Source of the DNA: Clostridia bacterium
GTDB lineage: Bacteria > Bacillota > Clostridia > Christensenellales > Aristaeellaceae
Assembly (NCBI GenBank): GCA_017519405.1
Contig: JAFWSH010000029.1
Location: 25,974-89,973, forward strand
Length of the DNA: 64,000 bases
Direction: 5' to 3'
A program made the position numbers and the translations under genes. Under the pieces are notes generated by a model, which was not told the origin of the DNA, made no database searches, and worked only from the letters and a program-made list of their open reading frames with translations. Below, piece after piece: positions 32,770-40,974 of the stretch (position 1 is its first letter; every line of letters begins with the position of its first letter).

Positions 32770-34107
32770 TTATGCCTTCCCCGGATGCATCACCACCGTG
32801 AGCTTGAACACGTCCCCCTCGGTGCGCAGGGACATGGTGCCGCCGTACTTCTCGGCGATGCGGCTGATGGAGCGCAGGCCGAAGCCGTGGCCCGAGCCGG
32901 TCTTGGTGGTCCGGGGCAGGACGTCGCCGGACAAATGCATCTCCCCCGTGTAGGTGTTCTCCACCTGCAGCACCACCATGCCCCCCCGGGTGTTCCCCTT
33001 CAGGGTGATGATCCGCTGCTCCGGGTTCTCCACCTTGGTCACCGCCTCCAGGGCGTTGTCCAGGGCGTTGCCGAAGAGGGAGTAGGTCTCCCGCTCCGTG
33101 AGGAAGTCAAACAGGGAGCCGTCGATCATGTAGGTGAACTTCACCTTCGCGGTGCAGCAGAGCATGTTCTTCTCCGTGAGCACCACGTCCACGGTGGGGT
33201 TGCCGCTCTCGATCACGGTGGAGTACTCGCTGACGGCGTCCTCCAGCTCGTCCAGGTAGGCCCGGAACCCGAACTCGTCCGCCTCGGTGCGGATGGCCCG
33301 GATCTGGTGCTTCAGGTCGTGGCAGGCGGTCTGCAGCGCCGTGATGCCCTCCCGGCTCATCTCGTAGTAGTGCATCCGGTTGCTGATGAAGTCGTGCATG
33401 GTGCGGTTCTCGTGGCGGAAGGAGTCCAGCTGGGCGATCATGAGCATGGCGGCGTAGTTGAGCAGGGTGTAGAGCAGGGCGCACAGGTAGTAGAGGAACT
33501 CGGCGTCCTGCTGGGCGGTGAAGACGTGGCCGCAGTATTCCAGCACCATCTGCAGGGAGACGAACACCACGGTGAGCTGGACCATCAGGTAGGCCGGCGC
33601 GTGGTAGGGCGGCTCCGCCACCAGCTTCACATAGATGAAGTAAAGCACCAGGACCATGCTGAAATACACCGCGTAGGACACCAGGGAGCCCGCGATGCTG
33701 TAGCGGCCCCAGGGCGCCTCGATGCCGTTCATCATGGTCAGGCTGGAGCCCGTCTTGAAGGTGTTCCACGCCGCCTTGAGGATGGTCAGGCCCAGCAGCC
33801 CGTTGTACCAGGCCTCCGCCCGGTTGGTTTTGTAGCAGAAAAAGCTCCCGCCCACCAGCAGCAGGTGGAGGGTCATGATCTGGGCGCTGCAAGCCAGGCC
33901 CTGGAGGCGCACGTCCGTCAGCCAGGCGTCGGAGAGGGAGCGGAACACCCAGCTGGCCCCGGCCATGGCCAGGAGCACCCCCAACGCCCGCAGCGCAAAA
34001 GGCTTCCGCCGCGCGCCGGTGTTCAGGAGAAGCATCAGGACAAAGAGCACAACGGCCGCCGAGATCCGGTGGTCAAAGGCGCCGATCCAGTCGTGGTTGC
34101 TGATCAT
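32770..34107 (-). CDS. GHKL-type sensor histidine kinase (LytTR partner), system 1
   Basis: The 445-residue kinase has about six N-terminal membrane helices (to about residue 220), then ACHDLKHQI with the phosphorylated His. The GHKL ATP-binding domain contains FGNALDNALEAV (N box) and GSGHGFGLRSI (G box). This is the AgrC/VirS-like class that senses peptides or surface signals. The ATG overlaps the TGA of the regulator gene (ATGA), so translation is coupled. It is the second gene of the operon headed by the LytTR regulator. Confidence 0.9.
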   Translation of the reverse strand: MISNHDWIGAFDHRISAAVVLFVLMLLLNTGARRKPFALRALGVLLAMAGASWVFRSLSDAWLTDVRLQGLACSAQIMTLHLLLVGGSFFCYKTNRAEAWYNGLLGLTILKAAWNTFKTGSSLTMMNGIEAPWGRYSIAGSLVSYAVYFSMVLVLYFIYVKLVAEPPYHAPAYLMVQLTVVFVSLQMVLEYCGHVFTAQQDAEFLYYLCALLYTLLNYAAMLMIAQLDSFRHENRTMHDFISNRMHYYEMSREGITALQTACHDLKHQIRAIRTEADEFGFRAYLDELEDAVSEYSTVIESGNPTVDVVLTEKNMLCCTAKVKFTYMIDGSLFDFLTERETYSLFGNALDNALEAVTKVENPEQRIITLKGNTRGGMVVLQVENTYTGEMHLSGDVLPRTTKTGSGHGFGLRSISRIAEKYGGTMSLRTEGDVFKLTVVMHPGKA

Positions 34108-34814
34108 AGGCTGTCCCCCAGGAAACTGGAAAAGCGCTTCATCAGTTCTTTCCGGTGTGACTTGGAGACGGAGATGCGGGTGTCGCCGATGAGGAGATAG
34201 TCCGCCGCCACGCTGGAGACATGGCGCAGGTTCACCACATAGCTGCGGTTGCACATCACGAAGCGGTCCGGGTTCAGTTTCTCCAGCACCTCCCCCAGGC
34301 GGCCCCGGACGGTGTAGTCCCCCCGGGTGGTGTGGTACACCAGGTTGTGGTCAAAGACCTCCACATAGGTGATGTCCCCCGCCGACAGGCTGACGGTGCC
34401 CTCGGCGGTCTTGAGGGAGAACTGGGGGCTGGCGCTGCCCTCCAGCCGCCGCACCGCCTTGTCCATCACATAGGCGATGGAGGACATGGCGGCGGGCTTG
34501 AGGATGAAGTCCAGGGCGTCCACCTCATAGCCCTTGATGGCGAACTGGGCCATGTTGGTGACGAAGATCAGGATGCTCTCCCGGTTGATCTTGCGGATGA
34601 AGCGGGCGGTCTCCAGGCCGTCCAGCTTCCCCATCTGGATGTCCAGGAACACGATGTCGTGGGTCTCGGTGCTGCGGATCAGGTCCAGCCCGTCGTGAAA
34701 AACCCGGATCATGGCCGCGTGGCCATTCTCCCGGCAATAGCGCTCCACACAGTCCTTCAGTTCCCCGGCGTCCCTCGGGTCGTCATCCACCACGGCGATC
34801 AGCAGCACACCCAT
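34104..34814 (-). CDS. LytTR-family response regulator, system 1
   Basis: The 236-residue regulator has a receiver domain (about 1-120) with acidic VVDDDP, the phosphorylated Asp in IVFLDIQM and Lys in ILKPA. A LytTR DNA-binding domain follows (about 135-236), with SAGDITYVEV, a His-Asn loop and DRFVMCNRSYVVNL. Its promoter is close to consensus, and no direct-repeat operator like those of system 2 is seen. The target genes may be the neighbouring GH3 or CotH/GH43 genes; that is only positional inference. Confidence 0.9.
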   Translation of the reverse strand: MGVLLIAVVDDDPRDAGELKDCVERYCRENGHAAMIRVFHDGLDLIRSTETHDIVFLDIQMGKLDGLETARFIRKINRESILIFVTNMAQFAIKGYEVDALDFILKPAAMSSIAYVMDKAVRRLEGSASPQFSLKTAEGTVSLSAGDITYVEVFDHNLVYHTTRGDYTVRGRLGEVLEKLNPDRFVMCNRSYVVNLRHVSSVAADYLLIGDTRISVSKSHRKELMKRFSSFLGDSL

Positions 34815-34844
34815 TCCCCCTGTCCGGCGCCGTTATCTGATGAG

Positions 34845-34873
34845 ATTATACCATTTTCCCCGGCGTTTGGCAA
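34845..34873 (-). promoter_or_regulatory. Promoter of the system 1 operon
   Basis: On the minus strand, TTGCCA (34873-34868) and TATAAT (34850-34845) are 17 bases apart. Confidence 0.85.
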
Positions 34874-34901
34874 CCATGGCGGGGGAAAGAAGATTCGGCC
34901 C

Positions 34902-34930
34902 TTCCGAAAACTGCCGGGGTGTGGTATGAT
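34902..34930 (+). promoter_or_regulatory. Extended -10 promoter of the CotH/GH43 operon
   Basis: TATGAT (34925-34930) is preceded by TGG, forming an extended -10; the -35 (TTCCGA) is poor. It is divergent from the system 1 promoter. Confidence 0.6.
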
Positions 34931-34978
34931 GGTGACATAGAAGAAACAGGCCGGACGAAAAGAGATGGGGGAGAGAAG

Positions 34979-36517
34979 ATGGGAAAGAAATGGGCGCCGG
35001 CGGCGGTGCTGGTGCTGCTGGCGCTGCTGGCGGTTTTCTGCACTGCCGGGGCGGAGGAGGCCGGGGAGGCGCGGCTTGTGCCCCTGATCTCCATCACCAC
35101 CGCGGACCCGGCGGAGGGCACCCGCTTCGCCACGGCCCCGGTGAAGGGCAATGTGGCCCGGTCCATCGCCTCCTGGACCCCCGGCTATGTGATGCCCCCG
35201 GAGCCCTACTATGTGGACTGCAGCGTCACCTGCAGCCTCCCCGACGGCCGGACGGCCCCCCACCAGGCCCCCGCCCGGGTGAAGGTCCGGGGCAACTGGA
35301 CCACCAGCTATGAGAAAAAGCCCCTGCGGATCCACTTTGAGCAGAAGCAGCCCCTGTGCGGCCTCAACGGCGGCCGGGCCTTCAAGGACTGGGTGCTGCT
35401 GGCGGAGTACAAGGACCTGTCCATGCTGCGGAACAAGGCGGCCCTGGACCTGGCCCGGAAGATCATGGCGGAGGACGGGCTGTACTGCTCCGACTGCGCC
35501 CTGGTGGAGGTGGAGATCAACGGGGAGTACTGGGGGGTCTACCTCCTGGCGGAGCAGCAGGAGTGCGCCCCCGGGCGGGTGAGCGTCCCGGAGCCCAAGA
35601 AAAACGAGCTGGGCCCCCGGACGGGGTACTTCCTGGAGTTCGACGGCTACTACCGCCTGGAGGACCCGATGGTGGCCTTCGCCATCGACTACGCGGACTT
35701 CGCCCCCCTCACCCCCTTCGCCGGCGGCGCCGCCACCCGGCCCTTCCGCCCCCTGTCCACCGCCCCCGACGGCCGGGACAATGTGGGCTACACCATCCAC
35801 AGCAGCGTCCGCAGCGTGGCGCAGCGGAACGCGGTCCGGGACTTCCTCGCCGGGACCTACCGGATTATGTACGCCGCCGCCTGTCAGGACACGGCCCTGG
35901 AGATGCCCGACGGCTGGGGGACGCCCGTGCCCTCCGCCCGCAACCCCCGGGAGGCGGTGGAGGCGGTGGTGGACGTGAACTCCCTGGCGGACATGTACCT
36001 CCTGAGCGAGCTGGTGTGCGATCCGGACGTGTACTGGTCCAGCTTCTTCATGAGCGTGGACCTGAGCCCCGGGGGAGCGGGGAAGCTGCGCTTCGAGGCC
36101 CCCTGGGACTTCGACTCCGCCCTGGGGAACCGCTACGTCTGTGTGGACGCCACGGGCTTCCACGCCGCCAACGTGGTGGACGACGTGGACCACAAGTACC
36201 GGGCCATCAACCCCTGGCTGGCGGTGCTGATGGAGGCGGACTGGTTCCGGAACCTGATCGCGGAGAAGTGGACCGCCCTGTACGACAGCGGCGCCCTGAC
36301 GGACACCGTGGCCATGATCCGGGCCGACAGCCGCACCTATGAGCCCGCCTTCACCCGGAACTACACCCGCTGGAGCAACATGGCGGACAAGTCCCCCCTG
36401 GACTATGAGCTGAACCGGGAGGCCTTTGCCTGCCGGTCGGAGGCGGAGTCCGCCGAGCAGCTGGCCCACTGGCTGGAGCGGCGCATCGCGTTTCTCAACG
36501 GTGTGTGGCACCGGTAG
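34979..36517 (+). CDS. Exported CotH-kinase-like protein
   Basis: The 512-residue protein has a signal peptide (MGKKWAPAAVLVLLALLAVFCTAGAEE) and a CotH domain. The marks are KVRGNWTTSYEKKPLRIHF, then KDWVLLAEYKDLSMLRNKAA, VEVEINGEYWGVYLLAEQ and the metal-site APWDFDSALGN. CotH proteins are atypical kinases that phosphorylate exported proteins in spores, but in gut Clostridia they also occur with carbohydrate-active enzymes and dockerins. Here the gene is followed by GH43 after 48 bases, with no spore-coat genes in sight. ATG 34979 is preceded by GGGGGAGAG. Confidence 0.88.
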   Translation: MGKKWAPAAVLVLLALLAVFCTAGAEEAGEARLVPLISITTADPAEGTRFATAPVKGNVARSIASWTPGYVMPPEPYYVDCSVTCSLPDGRTAPHQAPARVKVRGNWTTSYEKKPLRIHFEQKQPLCGLNGGRAFKDWVLLAEYKDLSMLRNKAALDLARKIMAEDGLYCSDCALVEVEINGEYWGVYLLAEQQECAPGRVSVPEPKKNELGPRTGYFLEFDGYYRLEDPMVAFAIDYADFAPLTPFAGGAATRPFRPLSTAPDGRDNVGYTIHSSVRSVAQRNAVRDFLAGTYRIMYAAACQDTALEMPDGWGTPVPSARNPREAVEAVVDVNSLADMYLLSELVCDPDVYWSSFFMSVDLSPGGAGKLRFEAPWDFDSALGNRYVCVDATGFHAANVVDDVDHKYRAINPWLAVLMEADWFRNLIAEKWTALYDSGALTDTVAMIRADSRTYEPAFTRNYTRWSNMADKSPLDYELNREAFACRSEAESAEQLAHWLERRIAFLNGVWHR

Positions 36518-36565
36518 CCGCCGCCTGACCCCTTCGCGGAGGAACACGAAAGAGAGGAAAACACC

Positions 36566-38077
36566 ATGAGAAAACTGCTGGCCCTGGCCCTGATGCTTTG
36601 CCTGCTGGCCCCGGCGGCCCTGGCGGAGGAGGACTACACCGTGGACATGATGTACATCCCCTACGGCTCGGTGAATACCGGCGTCTCCGTCCACGACCCC
36701 TCCGTGGTGGCCGCGGACGGCACCTACTACATCTTCGGCTCCCACATGGCGGCGGCGAAGTCCACGAACCTGCGGAGCTGGACCGCCATCGCCAACGGCT
36801 ACCGGGCCGACAACCCGGTGTGGGGGGACCTCTTCGCCGAGGGCCTCCACGTCTTTGACTACGCCGGCGCCAGGAACAGCCTCATCCCCACCGACGACGG
36901 CGGCACCCATGTGTGGGCCCCGGACGTGATCTGGAACCCGGTGATGGGGAAGTGGATGATGTACTACTGCACCTCCTCCACCTTCAACGCCTCCAACCTG
37001 TGCTTCGCCCTGTCGGACAGCGTGGAGGGCCCCTACGAATGGCAGGGGGCCCTGGTGTGCTCCGGCTTTGAGGAGGGCCAGCTGGCGGAGGCCGGGGTGC
37101 TGGACGTGGTGGACGAGGCCTCGGCCAAGCGCTACCTCACCCTGGCGGGGGGCTATGACTACAAGAGCTGGCCCAACGCCATCGACCCCTCCGTCTTCTT
37201 CGACGCCGAGGGCCGGCTGTGGATGGTCTACGGCAGCTGGTCCGGGGGCATCTTCCTGCTGGAGCTGGACCCGGCCACGGGCCTGGTGATCCACCCGGAG
37301 GAGGACAAGGCCCGGCGGGTGGACCCCTACTTCGGCAAACACCTGATGGGGGGCAACCACCAGTCCATGGAGGGCCCCTACATCCTCTGGGACGCGGAGG
37401 CCGGGTACTACTACCTCTTCGTGTCCTACGGCGCCCTCACCGCCAGGGGGGGCTACCAGATCCGGGTGTTCCGCTCCGAGACCCCCGACGGGGAGTATGT
37501 GGACATGGCCGGCGCCCAGCCCAACCGCCGGGGCGGCCACGCCGCCTACGGCCTGAAGCTCTCCGGCAACTACCTGCTGCCCTCCTTCCGGAATGCCTAC
37601 ATGGCCACCGGCCACAACAGCGCCCTCATCGACCGGGACGGGAAGCGCTACATCGTCTGCCACACCCGCTATGACAACGGCACCGAGTACCACCAGCCCC
37701 TGGTGCGCCAGTACGCCCTGAACGCCGAGGGCTGGCCCTGCGTGCTGCCCTACGCCACCGCCGGCGAGGACATCGCCCCCTTGGCGGCAGAGGAGATCCC
37801 CGGCCGCTACTTTGTGGTGAACCAGGGCATGGACATCAGCGGGGACATCCCGGCGCTGTTCATCCTCTACCTGCGGGAGGACGGCACCCTGGGCGGGGAG
37901 AACGTCTCCGGCACCTGGACCCGGGAGGAGGGGAAGATCTTCCTCCGCCTCACCCTGGGGGAGAAGGCGTTCAGCGGCGTCATGGCGCAGATGGAGGACG
38001 ACGGGGAGGAGCCGGTCACGGTGTTCAGCGCCGTGGGCGGCAACGAGAGCCTGTGGGGCGTGAAGTATGAAGATTAA
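36566..38077 (+). CDS. Exported GH43 arabinanase-like enzyme
   Basis: The 503-residue protein has a signal peptide (to about residue 20) and a five-bladed GH43 propeller. The predicted catalytic residues are Asp44 in SVHDPSVV, Asp207 in NAIDPSVFF and Glu269 in SMEGPYIL. The sequence YYLFVSYGALTARGGYQIRVFRS is typical of endo-1,5-alpha-arabinanases. A C-terminal beta domain (about 400-503) resembles the extra domain of AbnB/Abn2-type enzymes. It would cut arabinan chains outside the cell. The coding region overlaps the next small gene by 11 bases. Confidence 0.88.
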   Translation: MRKLLALALMLCLLAPAALAEEDYTVDMMYIPYGSVNTGVSVHDPSVVAADGTYYIFGSHMAAAKSTNLRSWTAIANGYRADNPVWGDLFAEGLHVFDYAGARNSLIPTDDGGTHVWAPDVIWNPVMGKWMMYYCTSSTFNASNLCFALSDSVEGPYEWQGALVCSGFEEGQLAEAGVLDVVDEASAKRYLTLAGGYDYKSWPNAIDPSVFFDAEGRLWMVYGSWSGGIFLLELDPATGLVIHPEEDKARRVDPYFGKHLMGGNHQSMEGPYILWDAEAGYYYLFVSYGALTARGGYQIRVFRSETPDGEYVDMAGAQPNRRGGHAAYGLKLSGNYLLPSFRNAYMATGHNSALIDRDGKRYIVCHTRYDNGTEYHQPLVRQYALNAEGWPCVLPYATAGEDIAPLAAEEIPGRYFVVNQGMDISGDIPALFILYLREDGTLGGENVSGTWTREEGKIFLRLTLGEKAFSGVMAQMEDDGEEPVTVFSAVGGNESLWGVKYED

Positions 38078-38306
38078 CCTGCCGCCGAAGGTCGTCAGCG
38101 TCCTGGGGCGCATCCTCCAGTGGCTGGCGGTCACCGCTGGCTGCTTCGCCTGGTGGATGGCCATGCTCCTGCTGGTCTCCCTCTTCACGGTGAACGTGTG
38201 GCATGTGACCTTTGAGCAGATCCTCCTGTGGAGCGGGGTCCTGACAGCAGTCTCCGGGGCGGTGTACGCGGGCGTGATGGCCTGGCGTGCCCGCGCCGGG
38301 GGCTGA
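38067..38306 (+). CDS. Small two-helix membrane protein
   Basis: The 79-residue product starts MKINLPPK and has two membrane helices (about 17-42 and 50-72). Its start overlaps the GH43 stop by 11 bases, so it is translated by coupling. It may be a membrane helper of the CotH/GH43 operon. No family is recognised. The long hydrophobic frame and the terminator just after it support a real gene. Confidence 0.65.
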   Translation: MKINLPPKVVSVLGRILQWLAVTAGCFAWWMAMLLLVSLFTVNVWHVTFEQILLWSGVLTAVSGAVYAGVMAWRARAGG

Positions 38307-38340
38307 GGCGCCCCTTCCCCCGTTCAGGCATACAAAACGA

Positions 38341-38367
38341 AAAAACCGGATAGAAAATCCGGTTTTT
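38341..38367 (+). terminator. Terminator of the CotH/GH43 operon
   Basis: AAAAACCGGAT pairs perfectly with ATCCGGTTTTT around AGAAA. Confidence 0.9.
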
Positions 38368-38377
38368 GGCATATCTG

Positions 38378-38406
38378 TTGACATCGACCCCGCCCCGTGG
38401 TATGAT
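38378..38406 (+). promoter_or_regulatory. Promoter of the AAA/TOPRIM-like module
   Basis: TTGACA (38378-38383) and TATGAT (38401-38406) are 17 bases apart, and TGG before the -10 makes it extended. This is one of the best promoters in the window. Confidence 0.88.
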
Positions 38407-38451
38407 GATCTGGCCTGAAACACCCGATCAGCGGGATTCCGGAGGTACTTC

Positions 38452-39888
38452 ATGACAGAGTTTGCATTCCGCGGCGCCCACGGGGACAACCTGCCCACGG
38501 TGCGGCTGCAGAAAGTGGTGCTGGACCACTACAAGAGCGTGACCCACGGGGAGCTGGTGCTGCCCTGTGGCCGGCGCTTTGTTCCCTATGGGGAGCAGAG
38601 CGACATCCTGGGGCTCTACGGCCAGAACGGCTCGGGCAAGACGGCCCTCATCGAGGCCATGGCGGTGATGATGGCGCTGATGCGGGGGGCCCGGGTGCCG
38701 CCGGTGTACGCGGAGTGCGTCCAGCAGGGGCAGCCCTCGGCGCGGCTGGCTTTCACCTTCGAGCTGCAGTACCCCGACGGGGACGTGCGCAAGTTCGTCT
38801 ACGCCTTCTCCCTGCGGGCGGAGCCGGTGCCGGAGGCGGACCGGGACCAGGGGCACCCGGACAACCCCTTCTTCCGGGGCAGCAGCCGGGTGTGCGTCTT
38901 CGACGAGCAGATCAGCGTCATGGGGACCTTCCGGGGGGAGCAGCGGAAGCTGCAGGTGCTGCTGGACTCCGCCCCGGAGCGGCCCCCCTTCGGCCCGGCC
39001 AGCAAGGCGAAATACTTCTACCGCCGGACCCCGGAGAAGGACATGACCCTCTCCGTCAGCCGGGCCCTGGCCCAGGAGATGAGCCGCTCCTTCTTCTTCA
39101 GCGAGGAGACCCTCCGCCTCTTCGACAGCGAGGGGGAGGACATGTACAGCCCCTACTACCAGATGCTGCTGGAGATGCAGTTCTACGCCCGCTACTACCT
39201 CTTTGTCCTGGACACCAAGTCCGCCGGCATGATCCGCCTGAACATGTACCTGCCCATCTACCTGCCGGCGGTGCGGCTGCGGATCGACGCCGACAGCCTG
39301 CTGAAGATCGACGCCTCCCTGGTGCCCCAGGCCCGGGAAATGCTGGCGCGGCTGAACACCGTGCTGGGGAGCCTCATCCCCGGCATGCGCCTCAACTGCC
39401 GCCAGGCGGAGGGCCGGGAGGAGGGCACCCTCCTCATCACCGCCTGCCGGGGGGACACGGAGATCCCCGTGCAGATGGAGTCCGACGGCGTCCGCCGCCT
39501 CATCTCCACCCTGAACCTGCTGATCCGGGTCTACAACGATCCCTCCGTCACCGTGGCCATCGACGAGTTCGACGCCGGGGTCTTCGAGTACCTGCTGGGG
39601 GAGGTGCTGCGCACGCTGCAGCACTCCGGCAAGGGCCAGTTCATCTTCACCGCCCACAACCTCCGGCCTCTGGAGGTGCTGAACAAGGAGAGCATCTGCT
39701 TCACCACCGCCAACCCGGAGAACCGCTACTACCGCATGAAGAACATCGGCCGCACCAACAACCTCCGGGACGTGTATTTCCGGGAGATCCTCTTCCGGGA
39801 GCAGGACGAGACGGTGTACGCCGCCACCTCCACGGAGGAGATCGCCGCGGCCTTCCACCGGGCCAGCCCCTTCGGCCCCCAGCCCTGA
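38452..39888 (+). CDS. AAA-family (ABC/OLD-like) ATPase of a two-gene module
   Basis: The 478-residue protein has an N-terminal beta strand pair (KVVLDHYKSVTHGEL), Walker A GQNGSGKTA (about residues 58-66), a long middle part that likely forms a dimerisation region, and Walker B TVAIDEFDAG (about 363-372), followed by a switch His in FIFTAHNL. This is the AAA_15/21 architecture of OLD nucleases, AbiL and PARIS AriA, without a fused nuclease. The next gene codes for a TOPRIM-like protein, 53 bases downstream. Such pairs are mostly anti-phage systems. It is not a transporter ATPase: there are no membrane partners. The defence role is inferred from family and pairing. Confidence 0.85.
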   Translation: MTEFAFRGAHGDNLPTVRLQKVVLDHYKSVTHGELVLPCGRRFVPYGEQSDILGLYGQNGSGKTALIEAMAVMMALMRGARVPPVYAECVQQGQPSARLAFTFELQYPDGDVRKFVYAFSLRAEPVPEADRDQGHPDNPFFRGSSRVCVFDEQISVMGTFRGEQRKLQVLLDSAPERPPFGPASKAKYFYRRTPEKDMTLSVSRALAQEMSRSFFFSEETLRLFDSEGEDMYSPYYQMLLEMQFYARYYLFVLDTKSAGMIRLNMYLPIYLPAVRLRIDADSLLKIDASLVPQAREMLARLNTVLGSLIPGMRLNCRQAEGREEGTLLITACRGDTEIPVQMESDGVRRLISTLNLLIRVYNDPSVTVAIDEFDAGVFEYLLGEVLRTLQHSGKGQFIFTAHNLRPLEVLNKESICFTTANPENRYYRMKNIGRTNNLRDVYFREILFREQDETVYAATSTEEIAAAFHRASPFGPQP

Positions 39889-39941
39889 ACCGGCGCGCCC
39901 AGGACGCCTGAGACGCCTGAGACTCAGAAAGGAAGGATTCC

Positions 39942-40766
39942 GTGGCCAAGCGCAGCAAAACCGTCTCCGGCAAGCGTCCCCGCAAGACCGTGGTGCTGGC
40001 CTTGGTGGAGGGGGAGTCCGACAAGATCGCCCTCTACCCCGTCCTCCGGCGGCTCTACGGGGACGAGGCGACCCACCTGTGCTTCGCCACCCTCTACGGC
40101 GAGGGCGGCGACCTCACCGCCAGCGCCTGGGTCACCCCCGGGAACATCGAGCGGCGGATCTACACCCAGTGCATCTGGTACAACCTGGAGCAGGACCACA
40201 TCTACCCCAAGGACCTGACGGAGGTGCTGATGTTTGTGGACCTGGACGGGGCCTTCTGCCCGGACGGGGCCATCCACGCCTACGTGCCCGACCCCGCCGT
40301 CTACCACGGCACCCGGAACTGCTGCGAATACCACCCCACCCACATCAACGCCGTCTTCCCCGGGGAGATCGCCGACCGCAACCGCAGGAAAAGCGCTAAC
40401 CTGCGGCACCTGGCCGGCCTGAGCCGGATCCGGGTGGACTCCCGGACGGTGCCCTTCTCCATGTACTACTTCTCCTGCAACCGGGAGCACTTCCTGGGCC
40501 AGGACCCCAACAGCCCCGGGCGGGACAAGACCGACCTGGCCCACGGGTTCGCGGACCGGGTGACGGCGGAGGGGGATGCCTTCCTCCGCTCCCTGTGCGG
40601 CGACGCCTTCTGCAGCGGCGGCTATGAGGCCTCCTGGCAGCGGGTGCAGGAGGGGCTCAGCTCCCTGGAGCCCCACAGCAACATCGGCCTGCTGATCCGG
40701 CGCCTCCTGGACTCCCCGGCGGGGGCCGGCGGCGGGGAAGGGGAGGAAGAAGAAGGAACCCTCTGA
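39942..40766 (+). CDS. TOPRIM-like partner of the AAA ATPase
   Basis: The 274-residue protein starts at a GTG with AAAGGAAGG before it. After a basic tail it has VVLALVEGESDKIALYPVL, the first TOPRIM strand with its conserved Glu, and later VLMFVDLDGAF with a D-x-D pair, the two acidic sites of TOPRIM/DUF4435 nucleases. The remainder contains PTHINAVFPGEIADRN and a C-terminal helical part, ending in an acidic Gly/Glu tail. This would be the effector (nuclease or tRNA-cutting in relatives such as AriB) that the ATPase controls. The exact family cannot be assigned by eye. Confidence 0.7.
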   Translation: MAKRSKTVSGKRPRKTVVLALVEGESDKIALYPVLRRLYGDEATHLCFATLYGEGGDLTASAWVTPGNIERRIYTQCIWYNLEQDHIYPKDLTEVLMFVDLDGAFCPDGAIHAYVPDPAVYHGTRNCCEYHPTHINAVFPGEIADRNRRKSANLRHLAGLSRIRVDSRTVPFSMYYFSCNREHFLGQDPNSPGRDKTDLAHGFADRVTAEGDAFLRSLCGDAFCSGGYEASWQRVQEGLSSLEPHSNIGLLIRRLLDSPAGAGGGEGEEEEGTL

Positions 40767-40783
40767 GTGGGGGGGTTCTTTTT
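40756..40783 (+). terminator. Terminator of the AAA/TOPRIM-like module
   Basis: GAACCCTC pairs with GGGGGTTC (one G-U pair) and is followed by TTTTT. The stop codon lies in the loop. Confidence 0.65.
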
Positions 40784-40800
40784 CTCTGCGCTTCCCGGGC

Positions 40801-40890
40801 GGGGAGCGGCCTCATCCGAACCTGCGGGGACGGACACCTTCCCCTGGCAGGGGAAGGGGGGACCGCTTGCGGTGGAGGAGGTTCCCCCGT
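40801..40890. repeat. Interspersed palindromic repeat, family 1
   Basis: It reads GCGGCCTCATCCG, then GGACGGACACCTTCCCCTGG, CAGGGGAAGG and a GGACCGCTTGCGGTGGAGGAGG end, near-identical to the copy at 29.2 kb. Confidence 0.7.
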
Positions 40891-40901
40891 GGCGGCGCGG
40901 C

Positions 40902-40930
40902 TTGACTTTTTCCGGAGCGTGTGCTACAGT
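40902..40930 (+). promoter_or_regulatory. Promoter of the exported protein gene at 40975
   Basis: TTGACT (40902-40907) and TACAGT (40925-40930) are 17 bases apart, with TGC making an extended -10. Confidence 0.8.
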
Positions 40931-40974
40931 ATGCCCAAGGGCAAACCCACAAATGAATACCGGAGGTGCAATGC

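Noticed and set aside
32785-34200. Plus-strand open frame opposite the system 1 kinase
   Set aside because: It is antisense to a kinase with clear motifs, and its composition is that of other shadow frames.
38452-40766. Naming the AAA/TOPRIM-like pair as PARIS, AbiL or Gabija
   Set aside because: There is no UvrD-like helicase (Gabija), and the second protein shows only general TOPRIM motifs; a named assignment needs a profile search.
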